This document shows, in pieces, positions 1-5,413 of a stretch of 5,413 nt of DNA. Source of the DNA: an uncultured Pseudoxanthomonas sp. (GTDB lineage Bacteria; Pseudomonadota; Gammaproteobacteria; Xanthomonadales; Xanthomonadaceae); contig CAMPIO010000151.1 in the NCBI GenBank assembly GCA_946886405.1, positions 1 through 5,413 of the forward strand, written 5' to 3'. Below the pieces are notes generated by a model. It worked only from the letters and a program-made list of their open reading frames with translations. It ran no database searches and was not told the origin of the DNA. The position numbers and the translations under genes are program-made. Every line of letters begins with the position of its first letter. The first letter of the stretch is position 1.

Positions 1-458
1 GCGGCGTGCTCGGCGCCATGGACACCATGTACCAGCGCGGCAAGATCCAGGAAGAGTCGCTGTACTACGAGCACAAGAAGCACGACGGCAGCCTGCCGCT
101 GGTAGGCGTGAACACCTTCCTGCCGCGCGAGCACGGCGGCGAGATCGCCACCGAGATCGAGCTGATCCGTTCGACGGAAGAAGAGAAGGCCCAGCAGATC
201 GCCAACGTGCGCGCCTGGCAGACCTCGCGCAACGCGCTGGCGCCGGAAGGCGAGACCGACCACAGCCACGCCGCGGCGATGGAAGAACACGCCGCGCCCG
301 AAGTGCACGACGGCCACGGCCTGGCCTACCTGCAGCGCGCCGCGCGCGAACGCCGCAATGTGTTCGAGGCGCTGGTCGAGGCGGTGAAGACGCACAGCCT
401 GGGCCAGATCAGCCACGCGCTGTACGACGTGGGTGGCGAGTACCGGCGGAACATGTAA
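1..458 (+). CDS. icmF: Fused isobutyryl-CoA mutase/GTPase IcmF, C-terminal end (5' partial)
   Basis: This is the C-terminal end of an adenosylcobalamin-dependent acyl-CoA mutase, a cytoplasmic enzyme that rearranges the carbon skeleton of acyl-CoA substrates (isobutyryl-CoA to butyryl-CoA in IcmF). The frame is open through the left edge (first whole codon at 3), so the GTG at 6 is internal. The segment QRGKIQEESLYYEHK followed by LVGVNTFLP matches the conserved substrate-domain segment of the methylmalonyl-CoA mutase family. The end, SLGQISHALYDVGGEYRRNM, matches my memory of IcmF C-termini. Stand-alone methylmalonyl-CoA mutases usually continue into a B12-binding domain, whereas IcmF carries its B12 and MeaB-like GTPase domains at the N-terminus and ends here. 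A His-rich stretch (five His, nt 258-320) lies before the last helices. The stop is TAA at 456-458. The mutase family is near certain; the IcmF subtype is likely, but the defining N-terminal domains are outside the window. It is unrelated to the type VI secretion protein also called IcmF. Confidence 0.85.
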   Translation, partial: GVLGAMDTMYQRGKIQEESLYYEHKKHDGSLPLVGVNTFLPREHGGEIATEIELIRSTEEEKAQQIANVRAWQTSRNALAPEGETDHSHAAAMEEHAAPEVHDGHGLAYLQRAARERRNVFEALVEAVKTHSLGQISHALYDVGGEYRRNM

Positions 459-469
459 GCTCTGGATCG

Positions 470-489
470 CCCCGGCGCATGCGCCGGGG
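470..489. repeat. Perfect 20-bp palindrome just after the mutase stop codon
   Basis: The half-site CCCCGGCGCA is followed directly by its exact reverse complement. As RNA it would form an 8-bp GC stem with a CATG loop, starting 11 bases after the mutase stop. The surrounding context (CTGGATC before, GACGACGAG after) resembles the dispersed CTGGAT-CCCGC...GCGGG-ATGACG palindromes I know from xanthomonads and other GC-rich proteobacteria. No T-run follows, so a classical intrinsic terminator is not supported. It could protect the 3' end of the mRNA or reduce read-through into the peptidase gene. Confidence 0.8.
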
Positions 490-528
490 ACGACGAGTGG
501 GGTGGGGCCTGCCTGTCGCACGACATCC

Positions 529-535
529 AAGGGGG
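529..535 (+). promoter_or_regulatory. Ribosome binding site of the S9 peptidase gene
   Basis: AAGGGGG lies four bases before the ATG at 540, a purine-rich Shine-Dalgarno-like site with short spacing. It supports this start because the signal peptide begins at the same ATG. Another ATG at 536 is in a different frame and lacks this spacing. Confidence 0.6.
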
Positions 536-539
536 ATGC

Positions 540-3062
540 ATGTCCAAGTGCCGTATGCGATGCGGAGTGGCCGCCTGGCTGTTCGCATTCGTCGTCCTGC
601 TGTGCGCGCCCGCGCACGCGCGTTTGCACCACGTCAAACCCGGCCAGACGCCGCAGCTGGAAGCCGGCGAAGGCCTGCTGGTGGTGGGCGTGGATTCCAA
701 CATGCCGCTGGTGCGCGTCAAGGTCCGCAAGGACGGCGCGGTGTTCGGCGGCGGCGACCTGAAGGACCTGCCGGAAGGGCGCAGCCTGCGTCTGTACGCC
801 TTGCCGGCCGGTCGTTACGAGTGGTCGCAGCTGCGGTCGCTGCGGTACATCACGTACGACCTGCGCAGTGAACCGGAATTCGAGTTCGTGGTCGAAGCCG
901 GCAAGATCAACTACGCCGGCGACCTGCAGTTCCGCAGCAGTGTCGACGGAAGCACTTTCCACGTGGCCAACCGCAGCCTGGGCGTGATCGACTGGCTGAA
1001 GAAGCAGCACCCGCAGGTCTACGCGGGCTATGCGCTGTCCTACACAGGCCATTATCCGGACCCCTTCCCCGCGTTCTATCGCGACGCCGTGCAGAAGGCG
1101 GGGCGCGAACCGCCTGTTGACGTACCCCTGGCCGCACCGCCGAAGCCGGGCGTGCTGCCACTGGCGGTGCGTGCGTTGTGGAAGGACGACCGCGTGCTCA
1201 GCGCACGCATCAATCCCGCCGGCACGCTGGTGGCGGTGCATGTGCGCACGTCCGAGAAGCGCTGGGACGTGGAACTGATCGACCTGGCGGCCGGTACGGT
1301 GAGTACGCTGGCTTCCAGCGAGGGCATGTTCGGCTCCATCGCGTGGGCCAACGACCGCGTGGTGCTGATGCCCATCAGCGAACCCGGGCCGGAGCAGATC
1401 CACGCCGCCCGTATCGGCGAGCTGGCCGGCGGCAAGCGCACCATCGACCGGTACAGGTTGCCGCGCAAGGGCATCGTGGTGGACACCCTGCCGAACGACG
1501 ACGCGCACATCCTGTTCGGCAGCGTGGGTACCACGGGTGAACTGCTGGTCCATCGCATGGATGTCAGCAGTCCTGCGGCGGCGGCCGCGTTCCGTTTCCA
1601 TATCCGCGATCGTCTCAACCTGGGCGTCGAGGACGACCGCCGCTGGTTCACCGACGGCCGCGGCCGGCTGCGGCTGGCGGTGGCGGTGCGCGACGACACC
1701 CGCAAGCGCGACGAGGACGACAAGGACGGTCCCCCGCCCAAGCGGCGCGTGCTGATGTACGGCGCCGATGGCTTCTACCGCGAAGTGATGGAGATCGAGG
1801 ACGACGAACCCTTCCATGCGGAAGGCCTGTCCGCCGACGGCACCATCATCTACGGCATCACCGAGAAGGACCGCGCACAGAAGGAACTGGTGGCGTTCGA
1901 TCCGGCGACGAAGACGATCTCGCGCACGGTCTTCAGCAAGCCGGGTGTCGACGTGGTGACGGCGCTGTACGACGACGCCCACAACGTGATCGGTGCCGGC
2001 TACTACCAGGGCGGCATCTTCGTCAGCGAGTATTTCGATGCCTCGGCCAGCGCGCAGGCCAAGCTGCTGCGCGACACGTTCCCGGACAAGACCGTGGTGG
2101 TGGGCGATCGCAGCCGTGACGGCCGGCAGTTGCTGCTGTGGGTGGAAGCCGGCGACCAGCCCGCGCAGCTGTACCACCTTGACACTACCGCCAAGCGCGC
2201 CGCGCTGCTGGACGAAAGCAAGCCCGACCTGAGCGCCGCGATGCTGGCGCCCAGCCGGTCGTTCATGTTCAAGGGCGTGGATGGCACACCGCTGGAAGCC
2301 TTCATCACGCTGCCGCGCACGCCGGGGCCGCATCCGCTGGTGGTGGCCCCGCACGGCGGCCCCATCGGCGTCAGCGACAAGCTGCATTACGACCCGGAAG
2401 TGCAGTTCCTCGCCTCGCTCGGGTACGCCGTGCTGCGGGTGAACTTCCGCGGCTCGGACGGCTACGGCAAGGCATTCCGCGAGAAGGGGCATCGCAACTA
2501 CGGCACCGCCATCGAGGACGACATCGACGCGGCCATCCGCCACGCCACGGCCACTTTCCCCTTAGACGCCACGCGCATGTGCGCGGTGGGCACCAGCTAC
2601 GGCGGCTATTCGTCGATGGTCATGGCGATCCGCTGGCCCGAGCGTTTCCGCTGCGCGGTGACCATCGCCGGCGTCAGCGACCGCATCCTGTTCTTCACCG
2701 CCAGCGACAGCGGGCGGGTGAAGGAAGGTCGCGAGCAGATGGAAAAGCTCATCGGCAATCCGCACACCGACCTGGCCGCGATGCAGGCCCTGTCGCCCAT
2801 CTACCAGTACCGCGAGCTGAAGGTGCCGGTGATGATCGTGCACGGCACCGAAGATGTGCGCGTGGACCTGGAACATGCGCGGCGCCTGCAGCGGATGCTG
2901 CAGATGGATGGCCGCCAGCCGGTGGGCCTGATCTTCGAGAAGGAAGGCCACGGCATGGAGAAGATCGAGAACATCGAGGCCATGTGGACCGGCATCGCCG
3001 GCTTCCTGCAGACCCACCTGGGATCGACGCCAGCCGCGTCCGCGAAGGCCTCGGCGCCGTAA
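540..3062 (+). CDS. Exported S9 family serine peptidase with an extra N-terminal domain
   Basis: This 840-residue protein is predicted to be exported and to cleave peptides as an S9 (prolyl oligopeptidase clan) serine peptidase. Residues 1-27 form a Sec signal peptide: an Arg/Lys-containing start, the hydrophobic core WLFAFVVLL and a cleavage site after AHA. Cys22 is preceded by LL, so it is not a good lipobox. Residues 28 to about 190 form an added beta-rich domain (PAGRY at 89, EAGKINYAGDL at 119-129). A Pro-rich linker follows, then a beta-propeller region to about 600, with a WANDRVVL motif typical of these peptidases and a highly charged loop at 384-403. The alpha/beta-hydrolase domain has HGGP at 605-608, NFRGSDGYG, the nucleophile Ser686 in GTSYGGY, Asp772 in HGTEDVRV and His804 in EGHGM, so the catalytic triad is complete. 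The last 14 residues are an Ala/Ser/Pro-rich tail. HGGP and GTSYGGY favour a dipeptidyl- or acylaminoacyl-peptidase-like type, but substrate specificity cannot be read from the sequence. The gene lies 81 bases after the mutase gene on the same strand. Confidence 0.95.
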   Translation: MSKCRMRCGVAAWLFAFVVLLCAPAHARLHHVKPGQTPQLEAGEGLLVVGVDSNMPLVRVKVRKDGAVFGGGDLKDLPEGRSLRLYALPAGRYEWSQLRSLRYITYDLRSEPEFEFVVEAGKINYAGDLQFRSSVDGSTFHVANRSLGVIDWLKKQHPQVYAGYALSYTGHYPDPFPAFYRDAVQKAGREPPVDVPLAAPPKPGVLPLAVRALWKDDRVLSARINPAGTLVAVHVRTSEKRWDVELIDLAAGTVSTLASSEGMFGSIAWANDRVVLMPISEPGPEQIHAARIGELAGGKRTIDRYRLPRKGIVVDTLPNDDAHILFGSVGTTGELLVHRMDVSSPAAAAAFRFHIRDRLNLGVEDDRRWFTDGRGRLRLAVAVRDDTRKRDEDDKDGPPPKRRVLMYGADGFYREVMEIEDDEPFHAEGLSADGTIIYGITEKDRAQKELVAFDPATKTISRTVFSKPGVDVVTALYDDAHNVIGAGYYQGGIFVSEYFDASASAQAKLLRDTFPDKTVVVGDRSRDGRQLLLWVEAGDQPAQLYHLDTTAKRAALLDESKPDLSAAMLAPSRSFMFKGVDGTPLEAFITLPRTPGPHPLVVAPHGGPIGVSDKLHYDPEVQFLASLGYAVLRVNFRGSDGYGKAFREKGHRNYGTAIEDDIDAAIRHATATFPLDATRMCAVGTSYGGYSSMVMAIRWPERFRCAVTIAGVSDRILFFTASDSGRVKEGREQMEKLIGNPHTDLAAMQALSPIYQYRELKVPVMIVHGTEDVRVDLEHARRLQRMLQMDGRQPVGLIFEKEGHGMEKIENIEAMWTGIAGFLQTHLGSTPAASAKASAP

Positions 3063-3088
3063 CCGGTGGGCATACCTGCGACGCTTCA

Positions 3089-3147
3089 GTAGGGCGGGCT
3101 CAAGCCCGCCATTGCGCATCCGAGCGGCGGGCTTGAGCCCGCCCTAC
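3089..3147. repeat. REP pair 1: perfect 22-bp inverted repeat with GTAG/CTAC ends
   Basis: The arm at 3089-3110 and the arm at 3126-3147 are exact reverse complements, separated by 15 bases. Each arm is a GTAG head (CTAC on the other side) followed at once by its own hairpin, GGCGGGCT with a CA loop and AGCCCGCC. A GTAG tetranucleotide plus hairpin, paired head-out, is the architecture of REP sequences mobilised by REP-associated tyrosine transposases, and of the GTAG (SMAG) repeats of Stenotrophomonas. It begins 27 bases after the peptidase stop and would fold into a very stable stem, so it may stabilise or end the peptidase mRNA. No T-tract follows. Confidence 0.88.
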
Positions 3148-3181
3148 GCAGGCCTTTGGAAATCGCCGGAAAAAGCCTTTC

Positions 3182-3253
3182 GTAGGCGAGGGTGATAAAC
3201 CCGGCATCGGATATGTCCGCGCCCGGGATGCTGGGTTTATCAACCCAGCCTAC
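3182..3253. repeat. REP pair 2: imperfect 27-bp inverted repeat with GTAG/CTAC ends
   Basis: The arms at 3182-3208 and 3227-3253 match as reverse complements at 23 of 27 positions, separated by 18 bases. Both keep the GTAG/CTAC ends of pair 1, but the stem sequence is different. The right arm folds perfectly on its own (GCTGGGTT, TATC loop, AACCCAGC). The left arm has drifted and has three mismatches in its own stem. This is the same REP design from a second sequence subfamily, placed 34 bases after pair 1. Confidence 0.85.
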
Positions 3254-3269
3254 GGGTCCGCCGTTGCTT

Positions 3270-3414
3270 CCCTCGCCCTGCGCAGCGGGGAGAGGGTGCC
3301 GAAGGCGGGTGAGGGGCGAACGGAGAGGTGGACGCATCCGCGCCCGGTGACTCACCGCGCTCTGCCCCTCATCCGCCCTCCGGGCACCTTCTCCCCGCTA
3401 TCGCAGGAAGAAGG
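3270..3414. repeat. Composite palindromic repeat, unit 1
   Basis: The left arm (3270-3317) carries GGGGAGAGGG, then GCCGAAGGC, then GGGTGAGGGG. The right arm (3364-3414) is its near reverse complement: GCCCCTCATCCGCCC, GGGCACCTTCTCCCC, then CGCAGGAAGAAGG. The arms are separated by about 46 bases containing CGCCCGGTGA. Each arm also folds on itself through CCCT-rich and AGGG-rich segments. This pattern is a familiar dispersed intergenic repeat in xanthomonad and related genomes. No coding function is seen. Confidence 0.85.
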
Positions 3415-3478
3415 AAAAGCGTCGGCGCATCGCTGCTGAGTCTTGTGGCGAGCAGCTGTCTCACCGCGAATGGATTTC

Positions 3479-3622
3479 CCCTCTCCCTGCGCAGCGGGGA
3501 GAGGGTGCCGAAGGCGGGTGAGGGGCGAACGGAGAGGGGATGCTTCGGCGCCCGGTGACGCACAGCGCTTTGCCCCGCATCCGCGCTCCGGGCACCTTCT
3601 CCCCGCTTGCGCAGGGAGAAGG
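3479..3622. repeat. Composite palindromic repeat, unit 2 (tandem copy)
   Basis: This is the second copy of the preceding unit. The left arm (3479-3526) is offset exactly 209 bases from unit 1 and is nearly identical for more than 55 bases, from CCCTGCGCAG through GGCGAACGGAGAGG. The right arm (3572-3622) again reads GCCCC, CATCCGC, CTCCGGGCACCTTCTCCCC, then GCAGGGAGAAGG. The central CGCCCGGTGA is kept. The stretch after the right arm is about 19 bases shorter than in unit 1 before the shared TCAC-GCGA-TGGATTTCCC junction recurs. Confidence 0.85.
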
Positions 3623-3660
3623 AAACGCGTCCGTGCACGGCGACTCAGCTTCACTGCGAG

Positions 3661-3700
3661 TGGATTTCCCCTCGCCCCGCGTGCAGGGAGAGGGGGCTGG
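3661..3700. repeat. Degenerate third copy of the composite repeat (left part only)
   Basis: The junction TGGATTTCCCCTC seen at the start of unit 2 (3471) recurs here, 190 bases later. It is followed by a short hairpin: CCCCTCGCCC (3668-3677) pairs with GGGAGAGGGG (3686-3695) with one mismatch. The GCCGAAGGCGGGTGAGGGG part and the whole right arm are missing, so this is a truncated or decayed unit. Confidence 0.65.
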
Positions 3701-3815
3701 CGCTTGCCTCGGACGCGAGACGGGTGTGGATTTCACGCCTCGTTTCCGCCGCTTCGTCAGCGCGGGGAGCGGTTCGGCGCAGCCGCCTGGGCGCGTCGCA
3801 CGCGCATCGGTACGG

Positions 3816-3854
3816 TACGTCGGCGCCGGTGGGGACGACGTAACGCCCACCGGC
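3816..3854 (+). promoter_or_regulatory. Interleaved inverted repeats in the hydrolase gene leader
   Basis: TACGTCG (3816-3822) is the exact reverse complement of CGACGTA (3836-3842). GCCGGTGGG (3825-3833) is the exact reverse complement of CCCACCGGC (3846-3854). The arms are interleaved in the order A-B-A'-B', so they could form either of two alternative hairpins or, if sterically allowed, a compact H-type pseudoknot. The structure ends 31 bases before the ATG at 3886. The pairings are directly visible. A regulatory role is inference, and chance pairing in GC-rich DNA remains possible. Confidence 0.35.
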
Positions 3855-3885
3855 CTCCCGCTCACTCCATCACCCGAGACGTTCC

Positions 3886-4974
3886 ATGCCGCCTGTTCTC
3901 CTGCGTTGCGCCACCTTGCTTGCCGCCGTCGCCAGCGCGGCCTGTGTCAGTGCGCCGCCGACCGCGCCCGTCCGCGCCTCCGATCTCGATGCCACGCTGT
4001 CCGCCATCCTGAAAGACACCGGCGTGGCCAGCGTCTCGGTCGCGCGCATCGAAGCCGACAGGGTCGTCGCGGTGGGGGTGGCCGGCGAACGCGCGGTGGG
4101 CCAGCCGGCCACGCCCGCGACGCGCTACAACGTCGCCTCGCTCACCAAGCCGGTGACCGCCGAGGTCGTGTTGCGGCTGGCGTCGGAGGGGCGGTTCTCG
4201 CTCGATGACCGCATCGCCGATGCGTGGGTCGACCCCGACCTCGCCGGCGATGCCCGGCACCGCCTGCTGACGCCGCGCCTCTGCCTGGCGCACCAGACCG
4301 GCTTGCCGAACTGGCGCGGTCCGTCCGGCCTGGCCTTCATCGCCGATCCCGACGGCGCGCCGGGCTATTCGGGCGAGGGCTACGACTATGTCGCGCACTA
4401 CGTGCAGGCGGTGACCGGCGATCGCCTCGACCGGCAAGCGCAGCGCCTGGTGTTCGATCCGCTCGGCCTGCACGACACCGCCTACACGGCGACCGGCGCG
4501 CACGCCGCCGACATCGCCAGCAGCCGGCAGGGCGCCGACTGGCAGCCACCGGTGGTGCGCACCACGCCGTCGGCCGCCGACGATCTGCTGACCACGGCGG
4601 CCGACTACGCCGCGTTCGTGGTGTCGGTGATGCGCGACGACAGTGTCCGTCCCGCATTGGCGGCACAACGCCGCCGCGTGCAGGCCGACCGTCGCGCATC
4701 GGCCTGCGCCGGCCTGCCGGCCGCGCTGTGTCCCGACCGGGCAGGGTTCACCCTGGGGTGGGAACTGTTCGACTTCGGCGGCGCCCTGTACTACGTGCAT
4801 ACCGGGGCGGACCAGGATGCGTTCGCCTTCGTCTACTGGACGCCTGCCACGCGTCGCGGCGCGGTGATCCTCACCAACAGTCCGGACGGTTACCGCGTGG
4901 TGCTGCCGGTGCTGGAGGCGGTCGGCGCGGACGCCACCTTCGTGGCCATGCTGCGGGCGCAGGCCGCGCGCTGA
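3886..4974 (+). CDS. Serine hydrolase of the beta-lactamase (class C/esterase) family, probable lipoprotein
   Basis: This complete 362-residue protein has the penicillin-binding-protein/class C beta-lactamase fold and is predicted to act outside the cytoplasm. The N-terminus is hydrophobic and ends in SAAC at Cys20. That is a weak lipobox (Ser rather than Leu at -3), so lipid attachment or ordinary signal cleavage are both possible. The catalytic motif SLTK gives Ser85 and Lys88. The second motif is Tyr161 in YSGEGYDY, where true class C enzymes have YAN. HTG at 305-307 stands in the KTG position. LTPRLCLAHQTGLPNWR is the usual post-helix segment of this family. Cys274 and Cys282 (CX7C) could form a disulfide. 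Family members include esterases, D-aminopeptidases and peptide hydrolases, and the substrate cannot be told from the sequence. ATG 3886 is the first start after an upstream in-frame stop, and only a weak GAGA-type ribosome site precedes it. The gene ends 21 bases from a convergent gene. Confidence 0.93.
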   Translation: MPPVLLRCATLLAAVASAACVSAPPTAPVRASDLDATLSAILKDTGVASVSVARIEADRVVAVGVAGERAVGQPATPATRYNVASLTKPVTAEVVLRLASEGRFSLDDRIADAWVDPDLAGDARHRLLTPRLCLAHQTGLPNWRGPSGLAFIADPDGAPGYSGEGYDYVAHYVQAVTGDRLDRQAQRLVFDPLGLHDTAYTATGAHAADIASSRQGADWQPPVVRTTPSAADDLLTTAADYAAFVVSVMRDDSVRPALAAQRRRVQADRRASACAGLPAALCPDRAGFTLGWELFDFGGALYYVHTGADQDAFAFVYWTPATRRGAVILTNSPDGYRVVLPVLEAVGADATFVAMLRAQAAR

Positions 4975-4982
4975 TCGCGCGC
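4966..4982. other. Small GC stem over the hydrolase stop codon
   Basis: GCGCGC (4966-4971) and GCGCGC (4977-4982) flank the pentamer TGATC, which contains the TGA stop. This gives a 6-bp self-complementary stem in the short space between two convergent genes. There is no T-run on either side, so it is at best a weak terminator candidate. Confidence 0.3.
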
Positions 4983-4995
4983 CGCCACGCCATCC

Positions 4996-5413
4996 TCAGC
5001 GATACACCCCGGGCCCGCGCCAGATCAGTTCGCCGCGGCGGTAGATGCGCATCACGTTGACCACGTTGCGGGCGTCGCCGATGGTGGCCAGGTCGGGGTC
5101 GTTGGGTTGCATCAGGCGGCAGCCGCCGGAGCCGCGGGTGGCGACGATCTCCAGGGCGCAGACCATCAGTTCGCGGCGGCCGGGCAGGGGGAAGGAGACT
5201 TCCTTCATGCCCTGGGCCCGCCACTCGGCGACTTTCAGTTCGTTGCGCAGGTCGTAGTAGATCTGGTGGCCGTCCACTTCCATGCTGGGGGTGGCGGCGT
5301 TGCCCTGCTGGTTGCCCTGGCGTTGGCCGGTGCCGATCGTCGGGCCGTAGTTCTCGGGGGCGGTCTCCTGGGCGAGCATGCCGGGGGGCTGGCCCCAGCG
5401 GGCGGAGCGGCGC
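4996..5413 (-). CDS. Hypothetical protein, C-terminal part (5' end beyond window)
   Basis: I do not recognise this protein. It reads leftwards from the right edge and stops at TGA (4996-4998). The frame stays open from the ATG at 5379 to the edge (11 more codons), with G or C at the third position throughout. The ATG has no Shine-Dalgarno site, so the true start probably lies outside. The visible part begins with a Gln/Asn/Gly-rich, probably flexible segment (GTGQRQGNQQGN). A compact domain of about 95 residues follows, with alternating hydrophobic strands (QIYYDL, EVSFPLP, ELMVCALEIVA, VVNVMRIYRRGELIW), two Cys and a terminal GPGVYR. No signal peptide or membrane segment is visible. The high-GC3 codon pattern makes it a real gene rather than a shadow. 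It converges on the hydrolase gene. Confidence 0.75.
   Translation of the reverse strand, partial: RRSARWGQPPGMLAQETAPENYGPTIGTGQRQGNQQGNAATPSMEVDGHQIYYDLRNELKVAEWRAQGMKEVSFPLPGRRELMVCALEIVATRGSGGCRLMQPNDPDLATIGDARNVVNVMRIYRRGELIWRGPGVYR

Larger units (their letters stand above)
3063..3885. other. 823-base non-coding region dominated by inverted repeats
   Basis: No credible gene lies here. Open frames such as 3443-4012 and 3540-4208 run through the repeats or into the hydrolase gene in a wrong frame, and show no protein motif. In order the region holds two GTAG-headed REP pairs (3089-3147, 3182-3253), two tandem composite palindromic units (3270-3414, 3479-3622), a degenerate third copy (3661-3700), and about 110 bases (3701-3815) where I see only a stray TGGATTTC match at 3727-3734. 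The hydrolase leader follows, with interleaved inverted repeats (3816-3854). I could not identify a sigma-70 promoter, although one is expected upstream of 3886. Confidence 0.85.

Noticed and set aside
6..458. GTG at 6 as the start of a small 150-residue protein
   Set aside because: The frame is open to the left edge, and the sequence begins in the middle of a conserved mutase domain, so the GTG is internal.
2562..3119. Long frames on both strands (185 codons each) over the end of the peptidase gene
   Set aside because: Both are shadows of the S9 catalytic domain. One also runs into the REP pair.
3089..3147. Intrinsic terminator of the peptidase gene
   Set aside because: The stem is strong but no T-run follows on either strand. 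It fits a REP pair better, although it may still affect the transcript end.
3270..3700. Possible CRISPR array from the spaced repeats
   Set aside because: There are only two to three units, each about 200 bases with internal inverted arms and conserved, not unique, intervening sequence. No cas gene is nearby.
3443..4208. Two overlapping forward open frames (3443-4012 and 3540-4208) before and into the hydrolase gene
   Set aside because: They run through palindromic repeats and then the hydrolase gene out of frame. Their translations are Arg/Pro/Ala-rich with no motif, as expected for GC-rich non-coding frames.
3862..4800. A 312-codon antisense frame opposite the hydrolase gene
   Set aside because: It mirrors the high-GC codon pattern of the true gene, giving an Arg/Gly/His-rich translation without domain or start signals. 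The forward frame has the catalytic motifs.
3886..4974. Antibiotic-resistance beta-lactamase
   Set aside because: The YAN and KTG motifs are replaced by YSG and HTG, and the family context fits esterase- or peptidase-like serine hydrolases.

Overview
The window is GC-rich DNA, with G or C at nearly every third codon position. It looks like the chromosome of a xanthomonad-type gammaproteobacterium (Xanthomonadaceae/Lysobacteraceae, for example Pseudoxanthomonas, Lysobacter or Stenotrophomonas). The placement rests on an exported S9 peptidase and a lipoprotein-like beta-lactamase-fold hydrolase, both typical of the group, and on intergenic DNA packed with GTAG-headed REP elements and CCCTCTCC/GGGGAGAGGG palindromic repeats. 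It is an inference; no marker gene is present.

Layout. (1) 1-458, +: the C-terminal end of a cobalamin-dependent acyl-CoA mutase, best matched to the fused isobutyryl-CoA mutase IcmF, cut by the left edge. (2) 459-539: a short gap with a perfect 20-bp palindrome and the ribosome binding site of the next gene. (3) 540-3062, +: a complete 840-residue exported S9-family serine peptidase with an extra N-terminal beta-rich domain. (4) 3063-3885: an 823-base non-coding stretch. It holds two GTAG/CTAC REP pairs, two tandem copies of a larger inverted-repeat unit, a degenerate third copy, and a leader with two interleaved inverted repeats. (5) 3886-4974, +: a complete 362-residue serine hydrolase of the class C beta-lactamase/esterase fold. 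(6) 4996-5413, -: the C-terminal part of an unrecognised protein, convergent with the hydrolase and cut by the right edge.

Nothing indicates that the genes form one pathway. The mutase is cytoplasmic and acts in branched-chain or short acyl-CoA metabolism; the other two recognisable products are exported hydrolases. The peptidase could be transcribed through from the mutase across the 81-base gap. The hydrolase is separated by the repeat block and probably has its own promoter, which I could not identify.

I found no convincing new multi-gene system. The parts most worth a second look are the repeat block, the interleaved inverted repeats before the hydrolase gene, the extra domain on the peptidase, and the unidentified gene at the right edge.
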